Assembly (NCBI GenBank): GCA_000955785.1
Contig: JYOD01000005.1
Location: forward strand, 1 to 52,743
DNA from: Burkholderiaceae bacterium 16
Lineage (GTDB): Bacteria; Pseudomonadota; Gammaproteobacteria; Burkholderiales; Burkholderiaceae
DNA length: 52,743 nt
Direction: 5' to 3'
The notes beneath the pieces are model-generated. The model was not told the origin of the DNA and made no database searches. It saw only the letters and a program-made list of their open reading frames with translations. Both the position numbers and the translations under genes were made by a program. The stretch's first letter is position 1, and each line of letters begins with the position of its first letter. Below, one piece after another: positions 27,903-37,296 of this stretch.

Positions 27903-28296
27903 TTGTTTGTCTCCTGATATAGCGTGGCAGCCTGGCTGCAAGTTACGCTCGACGGCTTACTTAAACCTGACGCTGCCAAAGCGGCCCGCGCGCCTGTCTG
28001 CACCGTTGCGCCGCCTGCTGCAGCGCAACATGGATCGCCGCCGGGCATTCCGGCGCGGTACGCGACAAGACCTGCGGGCAAGGATGTGCAGCCCTATCCA
28101 TTAGGCTAGCACAGCTATAATGCCGCGAGCCCTATTCCGAACATGGCGCTGCGGCATTGCGGATACCGCTTGCAGGGATGCGCCTTGCATCGGCATGTGC
28201 ACGGCCACCGGATCGCCCCCTCCCATGCGCGCCATCGCGATCCATCGGGCGGCGCACCCCAAATCACCGTAGAAGCGCAGTTCCACCCCAAACCTC
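27903..28296. other. Divergent intergenic region between acs and an EamA transporter gene
   Basis: No gene is seen in 394 bases. A perfect TATAAT lies at 28116-28121 with no convincing -35 element 17 nt upstream. The promoter of acs must also lie here, but no operator or riboswitch is recognised. Confidence 0.4.
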
Positions 28297-29223
28297 GTGC
28301 CCATCCACGCCCTCCTCCTGATTGCCGCCATGGCCCTTGTCGGCAGCAATGTCGGTTTGGGCAAGGCCATCGTGGCTTATGTGCCGATCCTGCTGTTTGC
28401 GCTGCTGCGCTTCGCCATCGCCATTGTCTGCCTGGCGCCCTGGTACCGTCCGTCGCGCATGCGCGCAGTGTCGCGCGGCGAGTGGCTCAACCTCTTCCTG
28501 CAAGCCTTCTTCGGGACGTTCCTGTTCACGCTGCTGATGCTGGGCGGCGTGCGCCTGACCAGCGCCATGGCCGCCGGCGTGATCACCAGCACCATCCCGG
28601 CCACGGTGGCCCTGCTCTCCTGGCTGATCCTGCGCGAGCGGCTGTCGCGGCGTACGGTGCTCTCTGTGCTGCTTGCGGTGGCGGGCATCGCGGTATTGAA
28701 CGTGGCGCGGGGCACGGATCACAGTGGCGGCAGCGGCGGCGAGAACGCCCTGGTCGGCAACCTGATGATCATGGGCGCGGTGATCTGTGAGTCGATCTAC
28801 GTGATCCTCTCGCGGCGCCTCGCGCAAACCCTGGCCGCCATCGAGATCTGCGCCTATACGCACCTGATCGGCGGGCTGCTGATGCTGCCGCTGGGGCTGG
28901 TGCCTCTGCTGAGTTTCGATATGGCATCGGTCCCGACGACCATCTGGTTGATGTTGCTGTGGTATGCGCTGTCGGCCAGCATCTTCTCGTTCTGGCTGTG
29001 GATGAAAGGCGTGCGCCACGTGCCTGCGCAACTGGCCGGCGTGTTCACCGCGGTGCTGCCGATCGCGGCCGCCACCTACGGCATCGTCTTCCTCGGGGAA
29101 AAGCCGGGCTGGCCGCACGGCGTGGCGCTTGGCTGCGTGCTGGCCGGCATCGCGCTGGCAAGCTGGCCCGGGCCGCTGGCCCGCCGGGCCTGGCGCGCGG
29201 ACCGGGACGAGGCGCGGCACTGA
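28297..29223 (+). CDS. EamA/DMT-family transporter
   Basis: A 308-residue inner-membrane protein with ten predicted membrane helices arranged as two EamA repeats. Landmarks are GSNVGLGKAIVAYVPILLFA, LTSAMAAGVITSTIPATVA, and in the second half LAGVFTAVLPIAAATYGIVF followed by LGEKP. It starts with GTG at 28297. Members export amino acids or other small metabolites; the substrate cannot be told. Upstream of and on the same strand as the fumarase gene, about 150 nt apart. Confidence 0.85.
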   Translation: MPIHALLLIAAMALVGSNVGLGKAIVAYVPILLFALLRFAIAIVCLAPWYRPSRMRAVSRGEWLNLFLQAFFGTFLFTLLMLGGVRLTSAMAAGVITSTIPATVALLSWLILRERLSRRTVLSVLLAVAGIAVLNVARGTDHSGGSGGENALVGNLMIMGAVICESIYVILSRRLAQTLAAIEICAYTHLIGGLLMLPLGLVPLLSFDMASVPTTIWLMLLWYALSASIFSFWLWMKGVRHVPAQLAGVFTAVLPIAAATYGIVFLGEKPGWPHGVALGCVLAGIALASWPGPLARRAWRADRDEARH

Positions 29224-29373
29224 GACCAGCCTCGCAGGGTGCCGCCTCCGCCGCGCGGCGTGCGCCCGGCATCACCCGAGACAATGTCGACACGCGCATG
29301 CAGCCCCGGCGCGGGCTCCCTCCTCGGTGTATGATTCCGGGTTGAATTTCCCCTCGACTGTCCTCCCCATAAA

Positions 29374-30897
29374 ATGACTGTCATCAGACAAGAAGACCTC
29401 ATCCAGAGCGTCGCCGACTCCCTGCAATACATCAGCTACTACCACCCGATGGACTACATCACCAGCCTGGGCCGCGCCTATGAGCTGGAGCAGAGTCCCG
29501 CGGCCAAGGATGCGATCGCGCAGATCCTGACCAACAGCCGCATGTGCGCCGAAGGCAAGCGCCCGATCTGCCAGGACACCGGCATCGTGACGATCTTCGT
29601 CAAGGTGGGCATGGATGTGCGCTGGGACGGCGCCACCATGGGGCTGTCGGACATGATCAATGAAGGCGTGCGCCGCGGCTACACCAACCCGGACAACGTG
29701 CTGCGCGCCTCCATCGTCAATCCGCCCGAAGGCGGCCGCAAGAACACCAAGGACAACACCCCCGCCGTGATCCACTATGAAGTGGTGCCGGGCAACACGG
29801 TGGACATCCAGGTGGCGGCCAAGGGCGGCGGCTCGGAGAACAAGTCGAAGTTCGTCATGCTCAACCCGTCTGACTCCATCGTCGACTGGGTGCTCAAGAC
29901 CGTGCCGACCATGGGCGCCGGCTGGTGCCCGCCGGGCATGCTGGGCATCGGCATCGGTGGCACCGCCGAGAAGGCCATGGTCATGGCCAAGGAATCGCTG
30001 ATGGACCCGATCGACATCCAGGACGTGATCGCCCGCGGCCCGCAGGACTGGATCGAGGAGTTGCGCGTCGAGCTGTACGAGAAGGTCAATGCGCTGGGCA
30101 TCGGCGCACAAGGCCTGGGCGGCCTGGCCACCGTGCTGGACGTCAAGATCATGGGCTACCCGACCCACGCGGCTTCCAAGCCGGTGGCGATGATCCCGAA
30201 CTGCGCGGCTACCCGCCACGTGCACTTCACGCTGGACGGCAGCGGCCCGGCCAAGCTCGAAGCGCCTGACCTGTCGGCCTGGCCGAAGGTCGAGTGGGCA
30301 CCGAACACCGAAACCTCCAAGCGCGTCGACCTGAACACGCTGACGCCGGAAGAAGTCGCCTCGTGGAAGCCGGGCCAGACCCTGCTGCTCAACGGCAAGA
30401 TGCTGACCGGCCGCGACGCTGCCCACAAGCGCATCGCCGACATGCTGGCCAAGGGCGAGAAGCTGCCGGTGGATTTCAAGAACCGCGTGATCTATTACGT
30501 GGGTCCGGTCGACCCGGTGCGCGACGAAGCCGTCGGCCCTGCAGGTCCCACCACCGCTACCCGCATGGACAAGTTCACTGAGATGATGCTGGCCGAAACC
30601 GGCCTGATCTCGATGATCGGCAAGGCCGAGCGCGGCCCGGTGGCGATCGAGGCCATCAAGAAGCACAAGTCGGCCTACCTGATGGCGGTCGGCGGCGCAG
30701 CCTACCTGGTGGCAAAGGCCATCAAGGAGGCCAAGGTGGTCGGTTTCGAAGACCTCGGCATGGAAGCCATCTACGAGTTCGACGTCAAGGACATGCCCGT
30801 GACGGTGGCCGTGGACAGCGAAGGTACTTCAGTGCACAAGACCGGCCCCGCCGAATGGCAGGCCAAGATCGGCAAGATCCCGGTGGCGGCGCTGTAA
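29374..30897 (+). CDS. fumA: Class I fumarate hydratase (iron-sulfur type)
   Basis: A 507-residue fumarase interconverting fumarate and malate in the TCA cycle. Class I features: the N-terminal alpha domain with RPICQDTGIVTIFVKVG (Cys ligand of the [4Fe-4S] cluster), GVRRGYTNPDNVLRAS, a GIGGTAEKAMVMAKESL segment, and the fused C-terminal beta domain with GPTTATRMDKFTEMML and VGGAAYLVAKAI. Full length; the start ATG is at 29374. A terminator follows. Confidence 0.93.
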   Translation: MTVIRQEDLIQSVADSLQYISYYHPMDYITSLGRAYELEQSPAAKDAIAQILTNSRMCAEGKRPICQDTGIVTIFVKVGMDVRWDGATMGLSDMINEGVRRGYTNPDNVLRASIVNPPEGGRKNTKDNTPAVIHYEVVPGNTVDIQVAAKGGGSENKSKFVMLNPSDSIVDWVLKTVPTMGAGWCPPGMLGIGIGGTAEKAMVMAKESLMDPIDIQDVIARGPQDWIEELRVELYEKVNALGIGAQGLGGLATVLDVKIMGYPTHAASKPVAMIPNCAATRHVHFTLDGSGPAKLEAPDLSAWPKVEWAPNTETSKRVDLNTLTPEEVASWKPGQTLLLNGKMLTGRDAAHKRIADMLAKGEKLPVDFKNRVIYYVGPVDPVRDEAVGPAGPTTATRMDKFTEMMLAETGLISMIGKAERGPVAIEAIKKHKSAYLMAVGGAAYLVAKAIKEAKVVGFEDLGMEAIYEFDVKDMPVTVAVDSEGTSVHKTGPAEWQAKIGKIPVAAL

Positions 30898-30945
30898 ATA
30901 CGGCGTTGTCATTCAAGCCTCGCCGTGACAGTCATGCTGTCAGCG

Positions 30946-30973
30946 AAAGCCGGGTCATCAGACCCGGCTTTTT
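30946..30973 (+). terminator. Rho-independent terminator after fumarase
   Basis: AAGCCGGGTC and GACCCGGCTT form a perfect 10-bp stem with loop ATCA, followed by further T. It lies about 50 nt after the fumarase stop and just upstream of murI. Confidence 0.88.
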
Positions 30974-31016
30974 GCTACCTAACTTCTTGATTGCTGATTT
31001 GCCTTCTTCCCTTCCC

Positions 31017-31829
31017 GTGAACAACGCACCCATCGGCATTTTCGATTCCGGCCTCGGCGGCCTGTCGGTATTGCGCGAGATCCGCGCCCTGCTGCCGCAT
31101 GAATCGCTGATCTACGTGGCCGACTCGAAGTACGCGCCCTATGGCGAAAAGCCCGAGCGTTTTGTCGAAGCGCGCACGCTGCAGGTTTGCGAATGGCTGG
31201 TGGCGCAGGGCTGCAAAGCGCTGGTGATTGCCTGCAACACCGCCACCATGCACGCGATCCACACGCTGCGCGAACGGCTGACGCTGCCCATCATCGGCGT
31301 CGAACCCGGCCTGAAACCGGCTGCCGCCGCGAGCCGCAGCAAAGTCGTTGGCGTGCTGGCCACGGGCAACACCTTGAAAAGCGCGAAGTTCGGCCGCCTG
31401 CTCGCCTCACTGGAAGGCGAGAGCCAGTTCCTCTGCGAGGCCGGTGTCGGGCTGGTGCCGCTGATCGAGCAAGGCAACGTGGACGGGCCGGCCGTGCGCG
31501 AGAAACTGACCGCCTACCTGTCGCCCATGCTCGAGGCCGGCGCCGATACGCTGGTGCTCGGCTGCACCCACTACCCCTTCCTGTCCGACACCGTGCGCGA
31601 GCTGGTGGGAGACCGCCTGACGCTGGTCGATACCGGCGACGCCATCGCACGGCAACTGCGCCGCAAGCTGGCCGAGCACGGCATGACCGCGAATGCCGGT
31701 GCCGTGCCCGTCGACCGCTATACCTCCACCAAGGACGCCGCCCACCTGCGCGCCATGGCAGCGGCGCTGCTGCATGTGGACACGCAGGCGGAAACGCTGG
31801 TGATCGAGCCCGCGCCCGCAGTCGACTGA
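31017..31829 (+). CDS. murI: Glutamate racemase
   Basis: A 270-residue cofactor-independent racemase giving D-glutamate for peptidoglycan. Active-site features: GIFDSGLGGLSVLREI (catalytic-site Asp and Ser), VIACNTATMHAI (first Cys), and LVLGCTHYPFL (second Cys). GTG at 31017 (then NNAPIGIF) is the likely start; TTG at 30999 would add six residues. Preceded by the fumarase terminator, so it has its own promoter. Confidence 0.92.
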   Translation: MNNAPIGIFDSGLGGLSVLREIRALLPHESLIYVADSKYAPYGEKPERFVEARTLQVCEWLVAQGCKALVIACNTATMHAIHTLRERLTLPIIGVEPGLKPAAAASRSKVVGVLATGNTLKSAKFGRLLASLEGESQFLCEAGVGLVPLIEQGNVDGPAVREKLTAYLSPMLEAGADTLVLGCTHYPFLSDTVRELVGDRLTLVDTGDAIARQLRRKLAEHGMTANAGAVPVDRYTSTKDAAHLRAMAAALLHVDTQAETLVIEPAPAVD

Positions 31830-31850
31830 GGCCCGCGCTATCGCATCCGG

Positions 31851-34151
31851 CTACTGCAGGAAACCCAGCGGCCGGCGCTGCCGCACATCGGGCTTGACCG
31901 CATGTTCCTGGCGCAACTGCGCCAGGAATTCATCGGGGGTCAACGTTTCCCCGAGCAACCCGCACTGACGCTTTACCGTGGCAAAGTCGCCCGGCGTCAG
32001 GCAATCCATCTTCGCAAGCTCCGCGCGCATGGCCGGGTCCAGGCGGCCGGCATCGGTATCGAGCGCTTCCTCGATGAACATCGCGGTACGCTGGTCCGCC
32101 TTGAGCGGCAGGAAGCGGATCTTGAACGAGAAACGCCGCAGCGCCGCCTCGTCGATGCGCTCGAACAGGTTGGTCGTGCAGACGAAGATGCCGTTGAAGC
32201 GCTCCATGCCCTGCAGCATCTCGTTGACCTCGGACACCTCGTAGTTGCGCACCGCGTTTTGCCGGCTTTGCATGAAGCTGTCGGCCTCGTCCAGCAGCAG
32301 CACTGCGCCGTCCTCCTCGGCACGAGCGAACATCGCGGCGATCTGCTGCTCGGTTTCCCCCACGTATTTGCTCATCAGGTCGGAGGCACGCCGGATCATC
32401 AGCGGCTGTTCAAGCGCGGCCGCGATATGCTCCGCAAGCGCGGTCTTGCCCGTGCCTGGCGGTCCGTAGAAGCACAACGTGCCGCGCTGCCGGGCCTTGA
32501 GCGCCTGCACGATCTTGCCGACTTCGTAGCGCGTTTCCAGGTTGAGGTAATCCAGGCGATAGTGCGTCACCACCGGGCGCCCTTCCACTTCCGGGCGCAA
32601 ACCCATGGCGCGGTCGGCGTGGTCCAGTTGCCGCAGGATCAGCGCCTCCACCGGTTCGGCCACGCCGGGCCCCGCCAGTTGCACGAAGCGCGCCGCCGAC
32701 TGCACCTGTGCCGGAGTCAGGGTCTTGCGCGCCGCCAGCGAAGCGATAAAGGCATCGCTCACGTCCAGCGTGCCGAGGTGCTTGCGGATGATGTTCTCGC
32801 GCACCAGCGGCGGCGGGATCTTCAGCTCCAGATGAAACTGGAAGCGGCGCAGGTAGGCCGGATCGATCTGGCGAATCGAGTTGGAGATCCAGATCACCGG
32901 CACCGGATTCTGCTCCAGGGTCTGGTTGACCCATGCCTTGCCGTTCACGGAGCCACGCGTGTCCTCCTGCCCGAACAGGCTGGTCAGCTCGCGCGCGCTG
33001 CCCGGGAACACATCCTCGACTTCGTCGAACAGCAGTGCCGTGCGCGGACGGCCGCGCAGGAATGCCTGAGACACCTGCAGCGAGCGATAGCGGTCCTTGC
33101 CCGACAGGCTGTTGCCGTCACGGTCCAGGCAGTCCACTTCATACAGCTCGCACCCTGCCTCGCGCGCGAGCAGCCGCGCGAACTCAGTCTTGCCGGTGCC
33201 GGGCGGGCCGTAGATCAGCACGTTCACGCCGCAGGCGTGCTGCCGCGTGGCGTTCGCGAGCAAGGCGGAAAGGTAGCGCGCATCGGTCTCGACGTGCGGA
33301 TAGTCGCCGGTGCCGAGCGTGGGCGCGGCGGCCGGACGCGTGAACACCGCCATCATCTCGGCTTCATTGGCGTAATTGCCGAGCAGCACGTGCAACAAGC
33401 GATCCGACAAACGCATGAGGTCGCCGAGATCGGTCACACTGTTCTCGGGCAGTGGCTGCTCGATCAGGTTGAGCGTCTCCAGGCGCGAACCGGGCCGCAG
33501 CGAAGCGGCCACCGCAGCGGGGCTGGCACCGGTCAGTCCTGCCAGGATCTGGAAAGCCTCCTGGCTATGCGCCACCTTGCAATCCACCATCACCGCGCGC
33601 AGGTCGCGCTTGTATTTGGCCAGCGCGGCGTAGAGCAGCAGCTTGCGCTCGTGCTCGGGCAAATCCAGCACATGGCTGAGCATGTCGATATTGCGTACCA
33701 GCAGCACGCGCTCGCCGTCCAGCCGCGCGGCCAGGGCCGCCGCCGACGCGTCGAAAACGGCAAACATATCCTTGGCGTGGTGCTTGACGTACTCGTCCAG
33801 GTAATAAAACAGCGCGCTTTCATCAAAGGCGCTGTTCCATTGTCCGTGCCGCTCCAGGAACTCTTCCGGCGTCAGGCGCGCGGCGCCCTTCCAGGCAGGC
33901 ATGTCGGCGCAGCGCGCGGCGAGGAAGCGCTGCACGCGCAGCACCACGCCATAAGGCCACACCATCTCCTGGGCGCTGACAGTCAGGATGTCGTTGATAT
34001 TGCTGCGCAGGTTGAATCTTGGTCCCAGCGAGCACACGACACGCAAGGCGAACTGGGCACACATCCAGTCAAGCGCGGAAGTGCACGGCACGCCGGCAGC
34101 GGCGCGCAGGAGTGTCGAGCGGTCGTCTTCGGCGAAACGGGTGAAGTCCAT
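31851..34151 (-). CDS. Tandem AAA-domain ATPase, 766 aa
   Basis: A large cytosolic ATPase with a roughly 300-residue N-terminal region and two AAA modules. The first has Walker A GPPGTGKTEFARL near residue 315 and Walker B ALLFDEVEDVF near 375. The second has GPPGTGKTALAEHI near 565, LMSKYVGETEQQIAAMFARA, Walker B AVLLLDEADSF and a sensor-type NLFERIDEAALRRFSF. This resembles CDC48/SpoVK-like remodelling ATPases. No protease domain is seen. Start MDFTRFAEDD (34151). It is convergent with murI; the substrate is unknown. Confidence 0.83.
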   Translation of the reverse strand: MDFTRFAEDDRSTLLRAAAGVPCTSALDWMCAQFALRVVCSLGPRFNLRSNINDILTVSAQEMVWPYGVVLRVQRFLAARCADMPAWKGAARLTPEEFLERHGQWNSAFDESALFYYLDEYVKHHAKDMFAVFDASAAALAARLDGERVLLVRNIDMLSHVLDLPEHERKLLLYAALAKYKRDLRAVMVDCKVAHSQEAFQILAGLTGASPAAVAASLRPGSRLETLNLIEQPLPENSVTDLGDLMRLSDRLLHVLLGNYANEAEMMAVFTRPAAAPTLGTGDYPHVETDARYLSALLANATRQHACGVNVLIYGPPGTGKTEFARLLAREAGCELYEVDCLDRDGNSLSGKDRYRSLQVSQAFLRGRPRTALLFDEVEDVFPGSARELTSLFGQEDTRGSVNGKAWVNQTLEQNPVPVIWISNSIRQIDPAYLRRFQFHLELKIPPPLVRENIIRKHLGTLDVSDAFIASLAARKTLTPAQVQSAARFVQLAGPGVAEPVEALILRQLDHADRAMGLRPEVEGRPVVTHYRLDYLNLETRYEVGKIVQALKARQRGTLCFYGPPGTGKTALAEHIAAALEQPLMIRRASDLMSKYVGETEQQIAAMFARAEEDGAVLLLDEADSFMQSRQNAVRNYEVSEVNEMLQGMERFNGIFVCTTNLFERIDEAALRRFSFKIRFLPLKADQRTAMFIEEALDTDAGRLDPAMRAELAKMDCLTPGDFATVKRQCGLLGETLTPDEFLAQLRQEHAVKPDVRQRRPLGFLQ

Positions 34152-34364
34152 GGCCTGGTCCTCTCGCACGGGGGAGCGCCGTCACCGGCGCGGCGAATTG
34201 CTCTTCTTTTCCTATGCTAGCGCGCTTTGTGGCAGATCGGGCATTGCCGGCAACCCTGTGCCGTGCGAGAACACGCATTTTGTCGCGGGGCCGGCAAGAC
34301 ACGGCCAAATCGGCGTATAAAGACGACTGCGCGGCAGCGCAAGGATGCAATGCACAAAACGCTA

Positions 34365-34383
34365 CCAAATAAGAATCATTATC
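34365..34383. promoter_or_regulatory. Fur-box-like site upstream of tonB
   Basis: The 19-mer ccaaataagaatcattatc matches the Fur consensus GATAATGATAATCATTATC at 13 of 19 positions, with the right half nearly perfect (AATCATTATC). It lies about 75 nt before the small peptide gene and 200 nt before tonB, so iron-dependent repression of the whole group is likely. Confidence 0.7.
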
Positions 34384-34458
34384 GTTTATACTAGCCCCCT
34401 GACACGCTGCCTCAAGAGCGGCGCTCCCACCGGCATCACTGTTGAAGGAGCGTTTATC

Positions 34459-34524
34459 ATGGAATTGCTGCTTAGCTTGCTGGTCGGTTGTGGCATCTCG
34501 CTGATCCTGTTCTATCGCAAATAG
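34459..34524 (+). CDS. 21-residue membrane peptide upstream of tonB
   Basis: A short frame encoding MELLLSLLVGCGISLILFYR followed by K and a stop: one hydrophobic helix with a short basic C-terminal tail. GAAGGAG lies about 7 nt before the ATG. It sits between the Fur-like box and tonB, 57 nt before the tonB start, so it would be made with TonB under low iron. Function unknown. The size and ribosome site suggest a real small membrane protein, but it could also be a leader. Confidence 0.55.
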   Translation: MELLLSLLVGCGISLILFYRK

Positions 34525-34581
34525 GCCCTATCGCTAATAAAGCCGGCGCCGCGCCATTTCGCCGACATCTGCTGTTTTCTC

Positions 34582-35238
34582 ATGTTCGATCAACGTTTTT
34601 TCAAGATCACGCTCGCCGTCCTGCTGTTCCACGCCGGCCTGCTTTACCTGATCCAGAGCGGGCTGGGGCGTAAAATCACGGAGGCCGTGATCTCTCCGGA
34701 AATCGTCGCCCGCATCATCCCGCTCGAGCCGCCTCAGAAACCTGCCGTCGAAACACCCAAGCCCAGGCCGGAGACCCCACCCAAGCAAGTGAAGGTCACC
34801 ACGCCCAAGCCCACCCCGCTGCAACCGCGGCCCACGCCGGCGCCGGTGGCTTCGCTGCCGCCGACGCCCAATGCCGTGGAAGCGCCGCCCGCGCCGCCTG
34901 CTCCCCCGGCACCTCCGGCGCCCGCCGCCGAGCCTCCCGCTCCCGTATCGGCGGCGCCACGCGCGGTTGGCATCGGCGAAATCCAGTGCAGCCCGCCGCA
35001 ACCCACCTATCCGTCGCAATCGCGCCGCATGGGTGAAACCGGCAAGGCCGTGGTTCGTCTGACCACAGACGAGACCGGCAAGGTGGTCAAGACTGCCGTC
35101 GTAAGCTCAAGCGGATCTTCCCGCCTGGACCAGGCTGCCGTGGACGCGGTGCAACGCATGCGCTGCAAGCCATATCTGGACAACGGTCGTGCCGTGGCGG
35201 TTACCGCACAGCAGCCGATCGGGTTCGAACTCAACTGA
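34582..35238 (+). CDS. tonB: TonB energy-transducing protein
   Basis: A 218-residue protein with an N-terminal membrane anchor (FFKITLAVLLFHAGLLYLIQ), a long Pro/Lys-rich periplasmic spacer (residues ~48-120, with KPRPETPPKQVK and PAPPAPPAPPAP runs), and a C-terminal TonB domain with PTYPSQSRRMGETGKAVVRL. It couples the ExbB-ExbD proton motor to outer-membrane receptors for siderophores and heme. First large gene of tonB-exbB-exbD, downstream of a Fur-like box. Confidence 0.93.
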   Translation: MFDQRFFKITLAVLLFHAGLLYLIQSGLGRKITEAVISPEIVARIIPLEPPQKPAVETPKPRPETPPKQVKVTTPKPTPLQPRPTPAPVASLPPTPNAVEAPPAPPAPPAPPAPAAEPPAPVSAAPRAVGIGEIQCSPPQPTYPSQSRRMGETGKAVVRLTTDETGKVVKTAVVSSSGSSRLDQAAVDAVQRMRCKPYLDNGRAVAVTAQQPIGFELN

Positions 35239-35267
35239 TTTCAATACCGACCTCACCAGGAACCAAC

Positions 35268-35996
35268 ATGCAGGACCTCGGACTCTCCCACCTCTGGACG
35301 CAAGGCGATTTCGTCATGCGCGCCACCGCCATCATTCTGCTCATCATGTCGCTGGCTTCGTGGATCGTGATTCTCACGAAGGCGTGGGATCTCTTCCGGC
35401 TGAAGAAAATGGCGCACGGCGCCGAAAAGCAATTCTGGCACTCCGACGATTTCGATCACGCCCTCGAAACGCTCGGCAGCAGCGACGCCAACCCGTTCCG
35501 CGCGCTCGCCATGACCGGCAAGGAAGCCGCGCAGCACCACCGCGCCAGCCAGCCCCAGCTGCACGACGTGATGGACATCTCGGACTGGCTCACCCGCTCG
35601 CTCAAGAGCGCCATCGACGACGCCGTCGCACGCATGCAATCGGGCCTGGCGGTGCTGGCTTCGGTCGGCTCCACGGCTCCCTTCGTTGGCCTGTTCGGCA
35701 CCGTGTGGGGCATCTATCACGCGCTGATCAACATCGGCGCCTCCGGCGTGCCGACCATCGACAAGGTGGCGGGCCCGGTGGGCGAAGCACTGATCATGAC
35801 CGCCTTCGGCCTGGCCGTCGCGATCCCCGCCGTGCTCGGCTACAACGCACTGACCCGCGGCAACAAGGGCGTGATCTCGAAACTCAATCGCTTCGCCCAC
35901 GACCTGCACGCCTATTTCGTCACCGGGGCCCGTATGCGTCCGACCAGCGCCCGCCCCGACGACAATAGCGTGCGCCTCGCAGTCAAGAACCAGTAA
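35268..35996 (+). CDS. exbB: ExbB proton-channel subunit
   Basis: A 242-residue MotA/TolQ/ExbB-family protein with three membrane segments: near residues 17-38 (ATAIILLIMSLASWIVILTK), near 125-150 (SVGSTAPFVGLFGTVWGIYH) and near 165-190 (GEALIMTAFGLAVAIPAVLG). With ExbD it forms the proton-driven motor that energises TonB. It lies 29 nt after tonB. Confidence 0.94.
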   Translation: MQDLGLSHLWTQGDFVMRATAIILLIMSLASWIVILTKAWDLFRLKKMAHGAEKQFWHSDDFDHALETLGSSDANPFRALAMTGKEAAQHHRASQPQLHDVMDISDWLTRSLKSAIDDAVARMQSGLAVLASVGSTAPFVGLFGTVWGIYHALINIGASGVPTIDKVAGPVGEALIMTAFGLAVAIPAVLGYNALTRGNKGVISKLNRFAHDLHAYFVTGARMRPTSARPDDNSVRLAVKNQ

Positions 35997-36025
35997 GGCC
36001 GTAGCAAGGCAACAAGGAAGTCATC

Positions 36026-36439
<414 letters not shown>

Positions 36440-36485
36440 CAGCTTGAGCGCGCCGCATCCACTGGAGCGGCAGCGCAACAGGCAC

Positions 36486-36515
36486 AAAAAGGGCACTCCA
36501 TGAAGTGCCCTTTTT
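36486..36515 (+). terminator. Rho-independent terminator of tonB-exbB-exbD
   Basis: AAAAAGGGCACT and AGTGCCCTTTTT are perfect 12-bp arms with a six-base loop, ending in TTTTTG. It lies about 50 nt past exbD. Confidence 0.92.
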
Positions 36516-36602
36516 GTTTGCCTGGAAAATGTGCCCCACGCTGCTTGTAGCGGCGCCGGAATGCAGGTTTGGCTCAGGCCATCCGCAATCAAAAATCTCT
36601 AT

Positions 36603-36621
36603 TGTAATGATAACAATTCTC
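36603..36621. promoter_or_regulatory. Fur-box-like site upstream of hemP
   Basis: tgtaatgataacaattctc matches the 19-bp Fur consensus at about 14 positions; the neighbouring AATGATAACAATTCTCATT shows the usual 7-1-7 symmetry. It lies about 85 nt before hemP. HemP genes are commonly Fur-controlled in Burkholderiaceae. Confidence 0.72.
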
Positions 36622-36706
36622 ATTTAAGATTAAGCGACCTTGAACCCGGTCGTGGCAATACGCAGTCCCACGTTGACACCACGAACCACCGGACCGGAGC
36701 CCACCG

Positions 36707-37039
36707 ATGAGCACCCTGACCCTGCCGCTGTCGCAACCGCATGAAGTCACCCGCCGCCGCCTTTCCCTGCGCCGGGTTGAAGTCAACCCCAGCAAGCCTG
36801 CACAAGCGCGCCGCGAGAACCCGGCCAGCGCAGCGATCGAATCGATGAAATCTGCCGTAGCCGGCCTGCCCGCCCGGCTCGAAGCCCTGGTGCGCGATAG
36901 CCTCTCCGCGGCGCCGGCGGGCGATGCGGTGCCACTGGAGACGCTGATGCGCGGTAACAACCTGCTGCCCATCCTGCATAACGGCGAGGTCTACACGCTG
37001 CGCATCACCCGTTACGGCAAGTTGATTCTGACCAAGTAG
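36707..37039 (+). CDS. hemP: Hemin uptake protein HemP with extended N terminus
   Basis: 110 residues. The C-terminal 35 form the HemP signature (LMRGNNLLPILHNGEVYTLR then ITRYGKLILTK), small and basic. The first ~70 residues are an Arg/Ala-rich extension (RRRLSLRRVEVNPSKPAQAR) not present in the short enterobacterial form. In Burkholderia and relatives HemP acts as a regulator needed for heme-receptor expression. Preceded by a Fur-like box; no heme receptor gene follows in the window. Confidence 0.85.
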   Translation: MSTLTLPLSQPHEVTRRRLSLRRVEVNPSKPAQARRENPASAAIESMKSAVAGLPARLEALVRDSLSAAPAGDAVPLETLMRGNNLLPILHNGEVYTLRITRYGKLILTK

Positions 37040-37296
37040 TCCCACGGCGGCGCGCCGTGCGCAAGCGTTCCCAGCCGCCCTGGCAACGGACACGCAGCAG
37101 GTAGGTGATGTGACGATGGAATGATGCGATGAGAGGGAGTCTGGCTACCGGAACCGGCGGCCTGGCAGCGAAACCCGTCGACAGGCTTCAGCATCGGGAA
37201 AGACAAGCACTTCCGTCCACAACCAGCGGTGGATGCCGCGACAGTGAGCCTGGCTCACTGTCGGCACTACACTCTGCTCTGGCTCGCAGGCGAGTC

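Noticed and set aside
28093..28121. TATAAT as a sigma-70 promoter for the EamA gene
   Set aside because: The -10 is perfect but no acceptable -35 is found at 16-18 nt, and it is about 180 nt from the start codon; kept only as a remark.
28297..31829. EamA-fumarase-murI as one operon
   Set aside because: A strong terminator follows fumarase, and about 150 nt with no coupling separates EamA and fumarase.
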